A DNA stretch of 64,000 bases. Origin: Batillaria attramentaria. Lineage: Eukaryota; Mollusca; Gastropoda; Batillariidae. The stretch spans positions 1-64,000 of the forward strand of contig JACVVK020000538.1 of assembly GCA_018292915.2 (NCBI GenBank). The letters are read 5' to 3'. How positions within the stretch are numbered: position 1 is the stretch's first letter; each line of letters begins with the position of its first letter. The notes beneath the pieces are model-generated. The model searched no databases and was not told where the DNA came from. It saw only the letters and a list, made by a program, of their open reading frames with translations. Position numbers and translations under genes: made by a program. This document shows, in pieces, positions 17,026 to 27,893 of the stretch.

Positions 17026-18475
17026 GCTGACGTCACTGTTGCCTGGCAACATGTCGCTCAAGACAGTCACCACACTCCTGCTGTTGGCAGCCATCCTGGC
17101 GGTGTCGCTAAGCGGTGTCGACGGGGAAGGTTATGGCAGACGGCGCTCTTCTAAATACAGAAACTACAGAAGAAACTCTGGTTCCTACATGTACAACAAG
17201 TACGGAAACTACAACAGATATGGGCGGGGTAACAACGGGAAATATGGCGGCGGATCCATGCTGAGGTGTGTGAGGACGCTTCTCTTCCTAGACACTACTT
17301 AGACAAATGAATAATTAAATAAATAAATAAATAAATAGATAAATAAATAAATAAACAAATAAATAAATAATCATGTGGTCCTAGTCATTTTTTTTCACTA
17401 CTTTATTATCCCTTTTCGGGAAATTCGGGCTGCTTCCCTAGGGGGAAGCGCGTCGCCGCGATGCAGCGCCACCCTATACCTGTCCTATTTTTTTAAAATA
17501 CAATTTTTAGACTTGCATGTTTAGCTCCATTCGCCTGGGTGCAGAGCCAGTCCTGCATGCCCTCGTGCGACCTTGGTAGAACAGAAAATTAGTTCTTTTT
17601 TTCCCGAATTTTCCTTTTTCTAAGACGCTTTGCCTGCCACGGTTAACTGCGTGTGGTCCTGGTTAGGGTTTTAAACGTATTTTTTATAGGACCGTTTTAT
17701 TGAGGTTCTTAAAAAAATTATAGCCGTTTGTTTTGTTTTGTTTTATATTTATTTCCTTTTGTTTGTTGTTGGTTATTTTATTGTTTAGGGGGGGGGGGGA
17801 TAAAAAAAATTGATTATAATAACTAAGATAATGATAATAATAATAATAATACGACATGAATAAGAAGAAAAACAAGAATAAATTCGTTACCAGGCCGAAA
17901 ACGCCGATAACATTTTCGACCCCAAAATTGCAGCGGAAAAGAAACGAAACGAAACTGAATGTGGTGGGAAATGCTTCTCAGACACACAAACAGTTCTTTC
18001 CGATTTCTCTCTCACAGACGATTCTACCAGAGAAACGCCGCATACGACCACGACCACCACTACGACAACGGCTACAACACCGGCGGCCGCTACTACAAAA
18101 ACGGCTACGACAACCACATCGACGACCACCGGCGACCTCTGCTCAAATACGCTACTGGGTATCAAACCTACCCGATGCAAAGTAGAGGGATTGCTGTCTA
18201 TGATAACATGGGAGGCTACCCGAATTACGATAAAGTTGGTGGAGTTCGCTACACTGGCGAGTACCCGTATGACCGGAATGATGGTGGCCGCTACAAGAAC
18301 GGGGTGATCTATTCGAGCGGGTGAGAATTTTTTTGTTTGTTGTTGCAAAAACCCTAAAACACTTTCCTATTTCAGGCTGTTTTCAACGCGTAAAACACAA
18401 AAATACTCCACCAACTCCCCTCCCCCCTCCAACAGACAGACAGACAGACAGCCTGCCTCGGTACACTGACACCGT

Positions 18476-18561
<86 letters not shown>

Positions 18562-19362
18562 CTTTAAAAAAAAAAAAGTTAAAGTCTAAATGCATCGACC
18601 GCCGGGGATTTAGCGGACTGATCATCCTTGCAGACTGCATGTCAGTATTAAGAAGTGTTCGAATCAGTGGCAGGGGCGCCGGAACCGGGGGGGGCAGGGG
18701 GGGGGCAGTTGCCCCCCTGTACCCAAGCAGGGGGGGGGGGCAAGAATATCTTTTTGCCCCCCCCCCCCCCTGGAAAATCAGGTGACTATGGCAAGAGGGG
18801 GGGCAAAGCCATGGTCTTGCCCCCCCTCCCTTCCCCTCCCCCTCTTCCTGCTCTCTCCCTCATCCCACCCAACAGAGAACTCAGTTTAGCCCTTGCATGA
18901 AATATCAAAACGACTTGGCAGAAAGGCGTCTGATAATCACCCCCCCCCCCCCCCCCCCCCGCTTTTCACTTTCTTTGGGCAACGTCCTTCCTTTCACTGG
19001 ATCACTGGTTCGGAAAGGTTTTTGTCTGTGCAGCATCTGAACGCCGCCGCCCCCCCCCCCCCCCCCCCCCCCCGCTTTTTACTTTCTCCGGGCAACATCC
19101 TTCCTTTCACTGGCTCTGGCGTTCCCGCCCCCCCCCCCCCCTCTGAGATTCTGCCCCCCCTCCCCCCAACATCTTCCGGCGCCCCTGAGTGGTAATACAG
19201 TGTCTCCTGATTAGGTCTCTACTACAAGCCTAGAGAATTTTTGGATAGAATACTAACGCAGACATTTGATTTTGTATATATATATAAAAAAGTATGTAAA
19301 TCTGTGTGTTTCTTTCATGTCACAGTGCCTACCCATCGAGGAGCGGCAAGGTGTACTACTGA
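17026..19362 (+). CDS. Secreted Tyr/Gly/Asn/Arg-rich basic protein (matrix-type), unrecognised family
   Basis: The coding exons are 17026-17265 (ATG at 17051), 18018-18320 and 19326-19362 (stop TGA 19360-19362), in continuous phase, for 184 residues. The start is supported by a clean signal peptide: a Lys near the N-terminus, LLLLAAILAVSLSG, then a likely cleavage site near VDGEG. The mature chain is basic and low in complexity, rich in Tyr, Gly, Asn and Arg, with RRSSKYRNYRR, YNKYGNYNRYGRGNN and the repeated idea GGRYYKNGYDN / GGRYKNGVIY. There is no cysteine-rich or enzymatic domain. The composition recalls molluscan shell-matrix or other extracellular structural proteins; that is inference from composition, and I recognise no homologue. 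A noncoding exon at about 14245-14321 probably splices to 17026. AATAAA at 19482-19487 is a likely polyA signal. The last intron carries a TIR element (18671-19187). Confidence 0.75.
17395..17680. repeat. Dispersed repeat shared with 59608-59690
   Basis: The segment around ACTTTATTATCCCTTTTCGG and GGCTGCTTCCCTAGGGGGAA, followed by ATGCAGCGCCACCC, recurs with few changes at 59608-59690. The downstream part (GTGCAGAGCCAGTCCTGC) is present here only. It is probably the end of an interspersed retroelement or DNA element. Confidence 0.55.
18477..18559. repeat. (CA)n microsatellite
   Basis: A pure CA run of about 80 bp in the last intron of the Tyr/Gly-rich gene, preceded by (CAGA)n. Confidence 0.95.
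18671..19187. mobile_element. hAT-like non-autonomous element rich in poly-C/poly-G
   Basis: Terminal inverted repeats CAGGGGCGCCGGAA (left, from 18671) and TTCCGGCGCCCCTG (right, to 19187) are flanked by the 5-bp direct repeat AGTGG (18666-18670 and 19188-19192). A CAGGGG terminus resembles hAT elements; a 5-bp duplication is shorter than the usual 8 bp. The interior has no coding capacity and alternates poly-G/poly-C blocks with a repeated module, CTTTCACTGG near CGGGCAACRTCCTTCC. Confidence 0.75.
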
Positions 19363-20069
19363 GCATACGCGTAAAGAGAGGCAACTCCTTCGCTTGGTGA
19401 GTTGTCGCCCTGTAGCGTATTAGCTTCCTTTCAGAAAAAAGACGGCATCAGCGAAGAGAGTTCAGATAGGATATTTGCTAAAATAAATAAGGTAAAATAA
19501 ATCAATAAAAAAATAATGTACAGTTAACACCCCCCCCCCCTCAAAAAAGGAGTTGTTTTGGGTGGGTGGGTGTGGTTTTGTTTTGTTTTTCTTTCTTTTT
19601 CAGTCACACCGACACCAATCAGTCAAATCACACGCTCGCACACAGGAAAGGAGAGGGGGGGGGGGGTTGTAGATGGGTGATAGTGCATTTATACTTTTTG
19701 AGTAGTTATTTGTGGACAAGCCTCTAACGGATGAAAATCATTACAGTGTGACCGAAACAAAATGTTCAATGTTCTTCATTTTTATCCAAAATAAACGTAG
19801 ACCTACTTTGCTATCGTCATGTTGGCAAATGTAGATAACTAACTCTGTTTTCTGATTTGAAGGTTAAAATACGGGTTTGAATTTCAACGACAATTTTTTG
19901 TAACGCGTTGCTTTATCTATAATTATGTGCTCTATATTTTTTTTGTTTCAGATGTCTAGAAAACTTTCGTTTGACAGGAAACATCGTTTATTTAAAAGTT
20001 TCGCAAAACTAAATGAATAGTAAACCTTTCGTCCTTCCGTGAAATGAGCATTTTGTTATATTCATTTTG

Positions 20070-20071
<2 letters not shown>

Positions 20072-20164
<93 letters not shown>

Positions 20165-20257
20165 CAACTTCAAACCGAACTGAAGATGAACTTACGAGAT
20201 ACGAGAACCTTGAACTTACCGAGTTATTGAATACCTCCAACAAACGATTGCAATTTC

Positions 20258-20330
<73 letters not shown>
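20072..20330. repeat. Facing (TG)n and (AC)n microsatellites
   Basis: (TG)n at 20072-20161 and (AC)n at 20260-20330 are separated by about 100 bp of unique sequence. The two arms are complementary and could pair. An AAC/ACC-rich low-complexity tract follows to about 20580. Confidence 0.9.
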
Positions 20331-20332
<2 letters not shown>

Positions 20333-20667
20333 AAAAAAAAAAAAACCAACAACAACAACCCAGGAACCAAAATATCCAAAACAGAGCAAGGAAAAACCAC
20401 CATGACCACCACCACCACCACCACCAACAACAACAAAAACATCGTCAACGACAGCAACCACCCACCTATCCACCCTCGACAAAACAACAAGGACAACAAA
20501 ACAACAAGAAAAACCAACAACAACAACAACAACAAGGCCATTACTATGTACCACCACCACCACCAACGATGTCAACAATCTAGCACAACACCACAGCCTT
20601 ACTGCATAGTTCGTTCAAGTCGTCATTACAGCTGAGCATTACTCATTATATCTTGTTGACGTTAAAC

Positions 20668-21177
20668 ATGTTCAGGTCAGAAACGCATTGATACGCCTTC
20701 GCCTAGGAGTCTCTTGTCTGAAAACGCACCGTCTTCTCTATCAGAGTGGGACAACCAGTCATGACAGAAGTATACTCTCTTTCCCTTTTTGTCCAGGAGC
20801 CGAGGAAACTGAATTACACTTTATGTTAGTCTGTCCGAAGTATTCTGAGCTGAGGGAAACGTTCATTGCAAATAAGTATGTCAGATCCCCGAACTCTTTC
20901 CCGTTTGGCTCTGCTACTCTCTCACGCCAACAGTAATGTAATCATTAACACGGCTAAGTTTGTGTATGAAGCCTTTAAGATGAGAAACGCTGATTGATAA
21001 AAGTTGGCTACATTCATGCAGCTTGTTTTGCAGGTTATTAGAGAACTGCTGAGAGCTGAGAACTGCTAACCATGTCATATGTAATTTACTGATGTTTCCG
21101 CTAATGCGCGTGTAACCCTTGATATGGGCCTCTGGCCTGATCAATAAAAGTCGAGTCGAGTCGAGTCGAGTCGAGTC
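20668..21177 (+). mobile_element. LINE 3' fragment with (GTCGA)n tail
   Basis: The open frame 20688-20936 reads LIRLRLGVSCLKTHRLLYQ, then PFCPGAEETELHFMLVCPKY and SELRETF. This is the zinc-knuckle-like C-terminus typical of Jockey/CR1-type LINE proteins. A 3' UTR of about 200 bp and AATAAAA precede the tail (GTCGA)n, then (CT)n. The element is heavily 5'-truncated. Confidence 0.75.
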
Positions 21178-22101
21178 TCTCTCTCTCTCTCCTTCTCTCT
21201 ATTCTCTATCTCTTCTCTCCCTTTCTCTTTTGTAGATCTGCCACCCACCCCCCTGCGGTGGAATACTGCAACATGAGTTTACAGCATACTATTGGGACAA
21301 CAGGTTTGGAAATCTTGTGTCCGTGGCGCATCCAAGTTCGTCAGTGCATTAGGGAGCAACAAAGCAAAACTAAAACGAATAAGAACCTGAAAAGGAATAC
21401 ATCTTACAAAAGTTGTTCACGCGCGGGTAGACGAGTGCTTCAAGCATCGATGTACCAGCCGCCATCAGTAAACACACAGCCCCTCAAGTTTTCGTTTTCT
21501 CGGATTTCCCAGACCTATAATTTCAGTCAGTCTTTTTTTGTCGGGCGACACATAAAACGTACAGCGTGGGATTTTTAACGGTTGTCGGATTTCTAACGGT
21601 TGCAGCGTCACGGTAGGAGCTTATAGTTGTCACACCTTTGATTCCAACCCAAGCTGCCACTCAACCGATACATTGTCAAACTAGTCCCCGAAGCCCCGCA
21701 ATGCTCCAAACAGCCCTTGTAATGTAGGAATCAAGGAACGCAGACCTCCTCAATCAGATTAATCGGACAACTAGCGCCTCTGCGTTTCGACCTGGAAAAC
21801 ACCAATAGCATTACTAGTTTCTTCTCTCTGAAGTCGGATTTTGCCTATTTCGATGCTTTTGCAATATATCGCTAGCTGTCGGAAATGTTTGTATAGGATG
21901 CATTGGACTGCCATGCAGCATGCTAACAAGAACTGAATACCAATCAAAAGACTCAAAACACAGTCTTACATGTACCAATCAAAAGACTCAAAACACAGTC
22001 TTACAGGACAAGATAAAACTGAAACTAACTTACTTCAGTACAGCGGGTACATCACGCTCAAAACAGCTGTCATTATTCACCATTACTAGAGCTCATGTGC
22101 C

Positions 22102-22367
22102 ATAGTTCGCCCGTTAGGGCTGGGTGGGGAGGGGGGAGGGGGTTCAAATGTATACATGTACCAGTCAATTCCGTCGATATTTCGCATAAAGCAAATTCGT
22201 AGAACGACGTCAGCGGCCACGTGACTTCTCCTCGCCAGACCCCGGAGTACATTTGCACCTCCTCCCGCGTTGCGGGGATAGTCGCCCCCGTTAGTGGACG
22301 CCTGGAGTTTATTTGCCCCTCCTGCGCTTGACTGGTATACATTTGCACTCCCTAACGGGCGAACTAT
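22102..22367. mobile_element. Short TIR element with ATAGTTCGCCCGTTAGGG ends
   Basis: Perfect 18-bp inverted repeats ATAGTTCGCCCGTTAGGG (22102-22119) and its complement (22350-22367) enclose 266 bp without a coding frame. The next inward blocks, GTATACATG and GTATACATTTG, are also roughly symmetric. TA-rich flanks make the exact target duplication unclear. Confidence 0.7.
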
Positions 22368-22439
22368 ACCAAGTGAGCAAGACTAGATACTGCTAAACTA
22401 TTACTATTACTATTTTACTAAACGGGCTAATCCCATCTT

Positions 22440-22520
22440 CAAGTCAAGTCAAGTCAGGTTTATTTGTCCCAGAATTGAGAACATCGCTTTGCAACACGCG
22501 TAAAACATACACATAAAAAA
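22440..22520 (-). mobile_element. Retroelement 3' end with (CTTGA)n tail
   Basis: CAAGTCAAGTCAAGTCAGG followed by TTTATTTGTCCCAGAATTG is the reverse complement of a LINE-like 3' end (AATAAA, then a pentanucleotide tail). Only this terminal part is recognisable. Confidence 0.4.
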
Positions 22521-22654
22521 GAAAAAAAAAAGAAAAGAAAAGAAAAACAACAACAACAAAAACATGCAAATAATACAATCATAATCACCGTATAAGAATG
22601 TTAAGATCCAATCACGTTAAGATATTTGTTTGTGGTTAAAATACGTTAAACCAA

Positions 22655-22967
22655 ACCAACTTATGTTTTAGAAAAGTTTCGCTCGCGAATGCGCCTATAA
22701 GCTCGAAACTACTCTATCTTGGCGATTAGTACAGCTCTTAATGCGATATAATCAGTGTTGTGAACACTTTGCGCGAGGAGTCGAACATTCAAATTTTGTG
22801 ATATGTATATATAGTGAGATGTGCTGCACAGTGTGGTCCCGATATATACTTTCTCTCTCGGGGAAACGAACAATAATAATAATAATAAGCTCTTGTAGAG
22901 CGCTGCTCTCCAAGTATACCAAGACTCGCTGCAACAGACAAGAAAGTTATGAAAATACTCCACCACC

Positions 22968-23017
<50 letters not shown>

Positions 23018-23805
23018 AATGGACACCATATACATGTACAATTATTGCATTTATGGATACGCACGTACTGCAGACCGAAGTGGGCCAGGCTGGTTCCGAG
23101 CTTCAAATCCTGTTTCACCAGATAAGGTTGACGGTGTAGCGAGGGAGAAGTCAGCACAATTATTATTCAATTTACGGACATTGTAATGTGTTCATGTACA
23201 TGATTGTAATGTGTTCGTGTACGTGATTGTAATGTGTTCATGTACGTGATTATAATGTGTTCATGTACGTGATTGTAATGTGTTCATGTATGTGATTGTA
23301 ATGTGTTCATGTCCAGTGTGTGAGAGAATGCGCGTGATTCACGTGAGTGTGCGTGTTGAGTTTAGCTCGCGGCGCTTTCAGCCAAACATTTGGGATAGAG
23401 CGCCTATATTAATGATCTTATTATCATCATTATTATTAGTATCAATACAAGCATAATAATTATGCGCGAATGTAAGGGCACGGGTGTTTATTTCAAGGGG
23501 GTTCATGCCACCATTTTTATGCTCACAGATCGTTCTCGGCTGTTTTCATGGTATCTTTCATCACGCCCTTTAGACACCTGGACAGTACTGGAACTGAGCC
23601 AACAGAAGCGTACTCGATGATTCGGCGGGCAGCCACACTGAGCGCTCATGTGGCCTACTGTAACCGCAACAAAAACTAAATGTTCGACCGCTCGCGCAAA
23701 GTGTCAACAACATTGTATCGCATTAAGAGCTGTACTAATCATCAAGATAGAGTATTTCGAGCGTACAGGCACACTCACGAGCGAAACTGTTCCAAAACGT
23801 AAGCT
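22655..23805. mobile_element. Long-TIR element with arms of about 140 bp
   Basis: The left arm (about 22655-22800: AACTTATGTTTTAGAA, CTCTATCTTGGCGATTAG, TACAGCTCTTAATGCGATA, GTCGAACATT) matches the reverse complement of about 23660-23805. Between them are a (CAA)n tract, a 23-bp minisatellite and LINE-like 3' sequence, so the interior has been invaded. A third, partial copy of one arm with adjacent internal sequence is at 35700-35900. Confidence 0.65.
23180..23312. repeat. 23-bp minisatellite, about six units
   Basis: ATTGTAATGTGTTCATGTAC plus GTG is repeated head to tail about six times with single-base changes. The downstream flank, GAGAGAATGCGCGTGATTC then GCTCGCGGCGCTTT, is shared with 30490-30560. 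Confidence 0.85.
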
Positions 23806-23827
23806 GGCTTAGTAAAGAGTAAACTTG

Positions 23828-24606
23828 AGTGCGTGGGTGGATGGGTGGATGGGTGTTTGGGAGTTTAACGTTCTTTTCCACCACATACGGGTGATAATCA
23901 AAGACGGGGCAACGATGAGAAAGCCAGCACAAATATTTGGCCCCAGCCGGGATACGAACTCACCACCCGAGCATTAAGGCCGTTCTTAACCGGGCGAACC
24001 ACCAACTGTGTATTGTATACGAACAGGGCAAGCGCACACACGTACATAGTTCCAGAGGTTCGGCCGGGCTAGTTCTCTTTCTTAACCGACCGTTAATGAT
24101 ATGCATACGTCATCGCCCGAACAAGGCGGACTCGGAAGTTGAGACAATCGTAAACAACCAAAATGGGCGCCTTCGTAGATCGAGACGACCAGGCATTTGC
24201 GGTAGTTATCGTTTTGAGTGAACTCTTGGAAGCCGAGGAAGAGGAGATAAGAGGAAAAGAGCGCAAGAGAGGGAAATGTGAAGTGAGTCGATAGCCGCGA
24301 TGCCGTCCGCCATTTTCCTCAAGTTTGTACATGCGCACAACAGCTCTCCCCGAGCAACCAATCAGAGCGCAGGGTCGGCAAAAGGATCGCGAGGGTTCCC
24401 ACGACACGCTATGCAGTCCTCGAACCTAGTTCGCCGAACCTTTCGAACCAGGTTTTCCGCACAAGTATTTGGTCGGTTAAGAAACAACGTGCGCGAACCT
24501 AGTTCGCCGTACTCTCCGAACCTAGTTCGCGAACCAAAAGTCCGCCCGGTTAAGAACGGCCTTTAGAAGTTCAACGCTCTACCATTCGGCCACCCCGGCT
24601 CCCCGC
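23828..24606 (-). mobile_element. SINE interrupted by a PIF/Harbinger-like element
   Basis: The reverse-strand SINE is complete in two pieces: tail and body at 23828-23976 and the tRNA head at 24563-24606. Direct repeats GTAAACTTG at 23819-23827 and 24607-24615 are the SINE's own target duplication. Removing the insert and one TTA restores the family sequence. Confidence 0.85.
23977..24562. mobile_element. PIF/Harbinger-like MITE (AGGCCGTTCTTAACC ends)
   Basis: Perfect 20-bp inverted repeats AGGCCGTTCTTAACCGGGCG and its complement bound a 586-bp element. The 3-bp TTA duplication (23974-23976 and 24563-24565) is diagnostic of the PIF/Harbinger superfamily (TWA targets). No transposase is present. 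Subterminal repeats GAACCTAGTTCGC occur several times near the right end and could be transposase-binding sites. Confidence 0.85.
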
Positions 24607-25019
24607 GTAAACTTGGACGAAAGTTCAATGGCACCTAGATTGAAAACTTCATGTTCAAGGCCACCTGAAATGAATGTCCAAGGAAGTTTGAGAAACTGTG
24701 TCAGTCACCACTCAGTCATGGAAACTGACACTGACATGCTCATTTAACAAGGAAAACATCCAGGTTTCCAAAACACCTGCCTTCACGGTCTGGTCATTTC
24801 TACACCACAAAAGTCTGTCGTCAAGAGGTAAATTGGCCTATGTGTATATTGAATCCACGACGTTTAGGCCTCAGTTTTTACCAGACGGCGGTAGAACTAA
24901 TCTTACACGTTTGCCCAAAGCACGTTTCACAAAAAAGGCACGAAATCAGTAAAAATTGATCCAGTTCTGTCGTGCCGCTTGTCTGTTCCGTTCTGAAAAA
25001 TTATGAAACAGATCTGGAG

Positions 25020-25020
<1 letters not shown>

Positions 25021-25061
<41 letters not shown>
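25021..25061. repeat. (CA)n microsatellite
   Basis: A pure CA run of about 40 bp. Confidence 0.95.
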
Positions 25062-25370
25062 CTTGATTTTAAGACATAGAACGGTAAGCCGGTCAGTCAC
25101 TGCAACGCTGCTCAAGGCGTGAACTACGTCGTAATCCGGACACGTGGCTCCATACCGCCCCCACTGATACACGTACAAGCCTTCAGGGCTAACTGGATTA
25201 TATTTCCGGGTCGTTCCCTTTCACCCTAAACTTTCGGCCCAGCGCAAACTGGCAGCGATTTCGCTATGATCGGTCAGTTGTCAAATAGTATCCTTGAAAC
25301 AACACGTCGAAAAGCTTCCGCCCTAATGTTTGCAGCCTCGTTCCGCGAAGGGTTGACCTAATGAGGATTC

Positions 25371-25440
25371 TATAAAAAGTCGGATCGGACATCGAGTGGA
25401 CAGTGTGCCTAAGTGACTGAACCCACAGATTAAAATCAAG
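25371..25440 (+). promoter_or_regulatory. TATA promoter and noncoding first exon of the Asp/Gly-rich secreted gene
   Basis: TATAAAA (25371-25377) is followed by a presumed start near 25400 and an exon of about 40 nt ending in a consensus donor (CAAG/GTGAGA, exon end 25440). The plan matches the promoter at 14215. Confidence 0.65.
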
Positions 25441-25991
25441 GTGAGATTTTATATTATTATTTATATCATATTATATTTCTTATAGTCTTGAACTGTTCGT
25501 AATCATTAGGACTTTTTATATTCCATTTACATTAAATGTTTTTCCTCCGCGTTTGTCTTGTTGTAAAATAGGTTTTGAAAAATAAAATGAAATGATAAGA
25601 AACGAGATTAAAATATGGCATTGACCTAGGAAAAGGTTTATGTGCATCAATAAACAAGAAGGTAAAAGAGGTTTTTTTTTCAGTAAGTGATATCTGGAAA
25701 TCCTTGAACGTTAAAGGCTAAATATTTCTACTGTCCTTTTTCAAAGTGTAAGCCTTGTCCACAGTGAGTTATGCGCGAAGGTAATTTGACTCCTTTTTGT
25801 TCCATTTAAAGTAAAGAGAGGTGTTACGACACTCGTCGTGACAAAACAGTGTTTCGCACCATTATTTTATTTTAATTTATTTTATTTTATCATCTGTAAT
25901 AATTAAATGCTGTTTTGCTTTAGAGACAACAACTTTCATTCAGTTTTTGTATTCGTCAATTGAAAACGAAGCTGTCTTTTCTGTCAATCAG

Positions 25992-27835
25992 CCGTCATCA
26001 TGAACCCTTCGCGTGCGTTGTTTCACGGGGCTCTGCTCGTGCTGGTCGCGTGCCTCTTCCATGACGTCACTGCCCACTACACGAAGCAGCGACGGTAAGT
26101 TCATGGGATTTTGTTTTTCCTTTAAGAAAAAGAAACTGGATTAAGTTTTCGTTCGAGTACAAATCACAGAATAAGATGCCTATACAGTAGTTGTTTTCTC
26201 ACTGAAGATCATTCTCTGATCTTGGATGTTTTTATATATATATATTTTTTTTTATAGCTATAATGAAAATGTAACAGGGACCGCGGTTGAAAAGCTCTTC
26301 CTCTTTACGAGAATAATCATAATACTACATCTGGAGGAAAAACAACACCACAAACCATATAGTATACCTGTCTTGAAAGGCCCTTTTAAAGGGACATCAT
26401 TTATTGCGATCGTGAATCTTTGAGTAAGGGAAGCCGGTAACTGTTGAAACTTTCAAGTCACAGAGCTAGTGGGAATTTAATAACTATTTTTGGTTCTATG
26501 TTCCAAACCCTCCGTGCGTAAAATCAGTGGCGTTTAAGTTTAACAGCACACTGGAAGTATTCTGATATACAGTTAATGATGATGATGATGATGATGATGA
26601 TTATGATGATGATTTAAAACTTTTCACTGAGAAAAATTCAGCCGGAGTGACTTACTTTAGAGTCGTTCCATTCAAAGATCAAAATATTGACATGCATAAC
26701 CCAGACGCCTGTAGCCACGCCCACTGAGTATAACGAATCTTCCGTGGCAACTACACGCGGCCCGCGCTTTTCTTACGGTCTGATCTCTGTACACACACTC
26801 CGACACGCTTAGCACTGAACAGGTGTGGCTTAGCTTCCAGCTGGAGTATTCGCTCCATTTCATTGGCTATCATGACCTGTCAATCAGGAACTGTCGACAC
26901 GACAGCGTATCGTACATGTACCACTGCGGGGAGCCGCGATAGCCGAGGGGTAGATCGTTAGACTTCCAGTCCTCGGATCGTGAGTTCGAATCACCGGCTG
27001 GGGCCAAGTACTTGTGCTGGCCTCCCGGCGCCTCCGTCTCGTTGCCTTGTCTTTGATATCACCCATATGCAGTGGAAAGAGATGCTAAACCCCCAAACCC
27101 CCACCCACCACGGGAGCCGAATGGTAGAGCGTTGGACTCTCAATGCTCGGGTCGTGAGTTCGAATCCCGGCTGGGGCCAAATATTTGTACTGGCGTTTTC
27201 ATCGTTGCCCCGTCTTCAGTTTGATATCATCCGTATGTGGTGGGAAAGGACGTTAAACCCCCACCCACCCACCCACCATTGTTCACTTTAATGGACCGTG
27301 ACCGTTTGCTGCAGATTCCGGTTTAGTTTGGTGGGTGGACGAGGCGCCAAAGGTGGCAGGTACTCGTATCGACCGGGTGGCACACTCGCCCGCGCTCAAC
27401 GGAGGTTCCAGAACATCTTCAGGTCTATCACCAACGCTTACCGGGACGACGATGGCTGTATGTGATGGTTATAATTGTTATTCGTATGCTGAATAATTGT
27501 ATCACCTTAGTGAGTGAGTGAGTGAGTGAGTGAGTGAGTGAGTGAACGAAATCGATAACACAGACACAGACTTGAGTGAGTGAGTGAGTGAGTGAGTGAA
27601 CGATATCAGTCGATAACAGCAGGGAAGAAAAGGGAGAACAGCGATGCTAATTGCGTCAGTTTCCAGAGGACGACAATATAATGTTACAAAGACAAAAAGC
27701 AAACCAGTTTTCAGTACTTACTGTTTATTTATAATATATTATGTATTTTATGAAGATTAGAGCCTGAGCAGTACAAGTACAGTGCATGCGTATTAAACGT
27801 TTTCTAGGTCGGCGATGATGATAGTGATGATGCAG

Positions 27836-27893
<58 letters not shown>

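Noticed and set aside
17039..17052. GTTGCCTGGCAAC as an RFX X-box
   Set aside because: It resembles an X-box but lies in the 5' leader just before the ATG of a secreted matrix-type gene, so a regulatory role cannot be supported.
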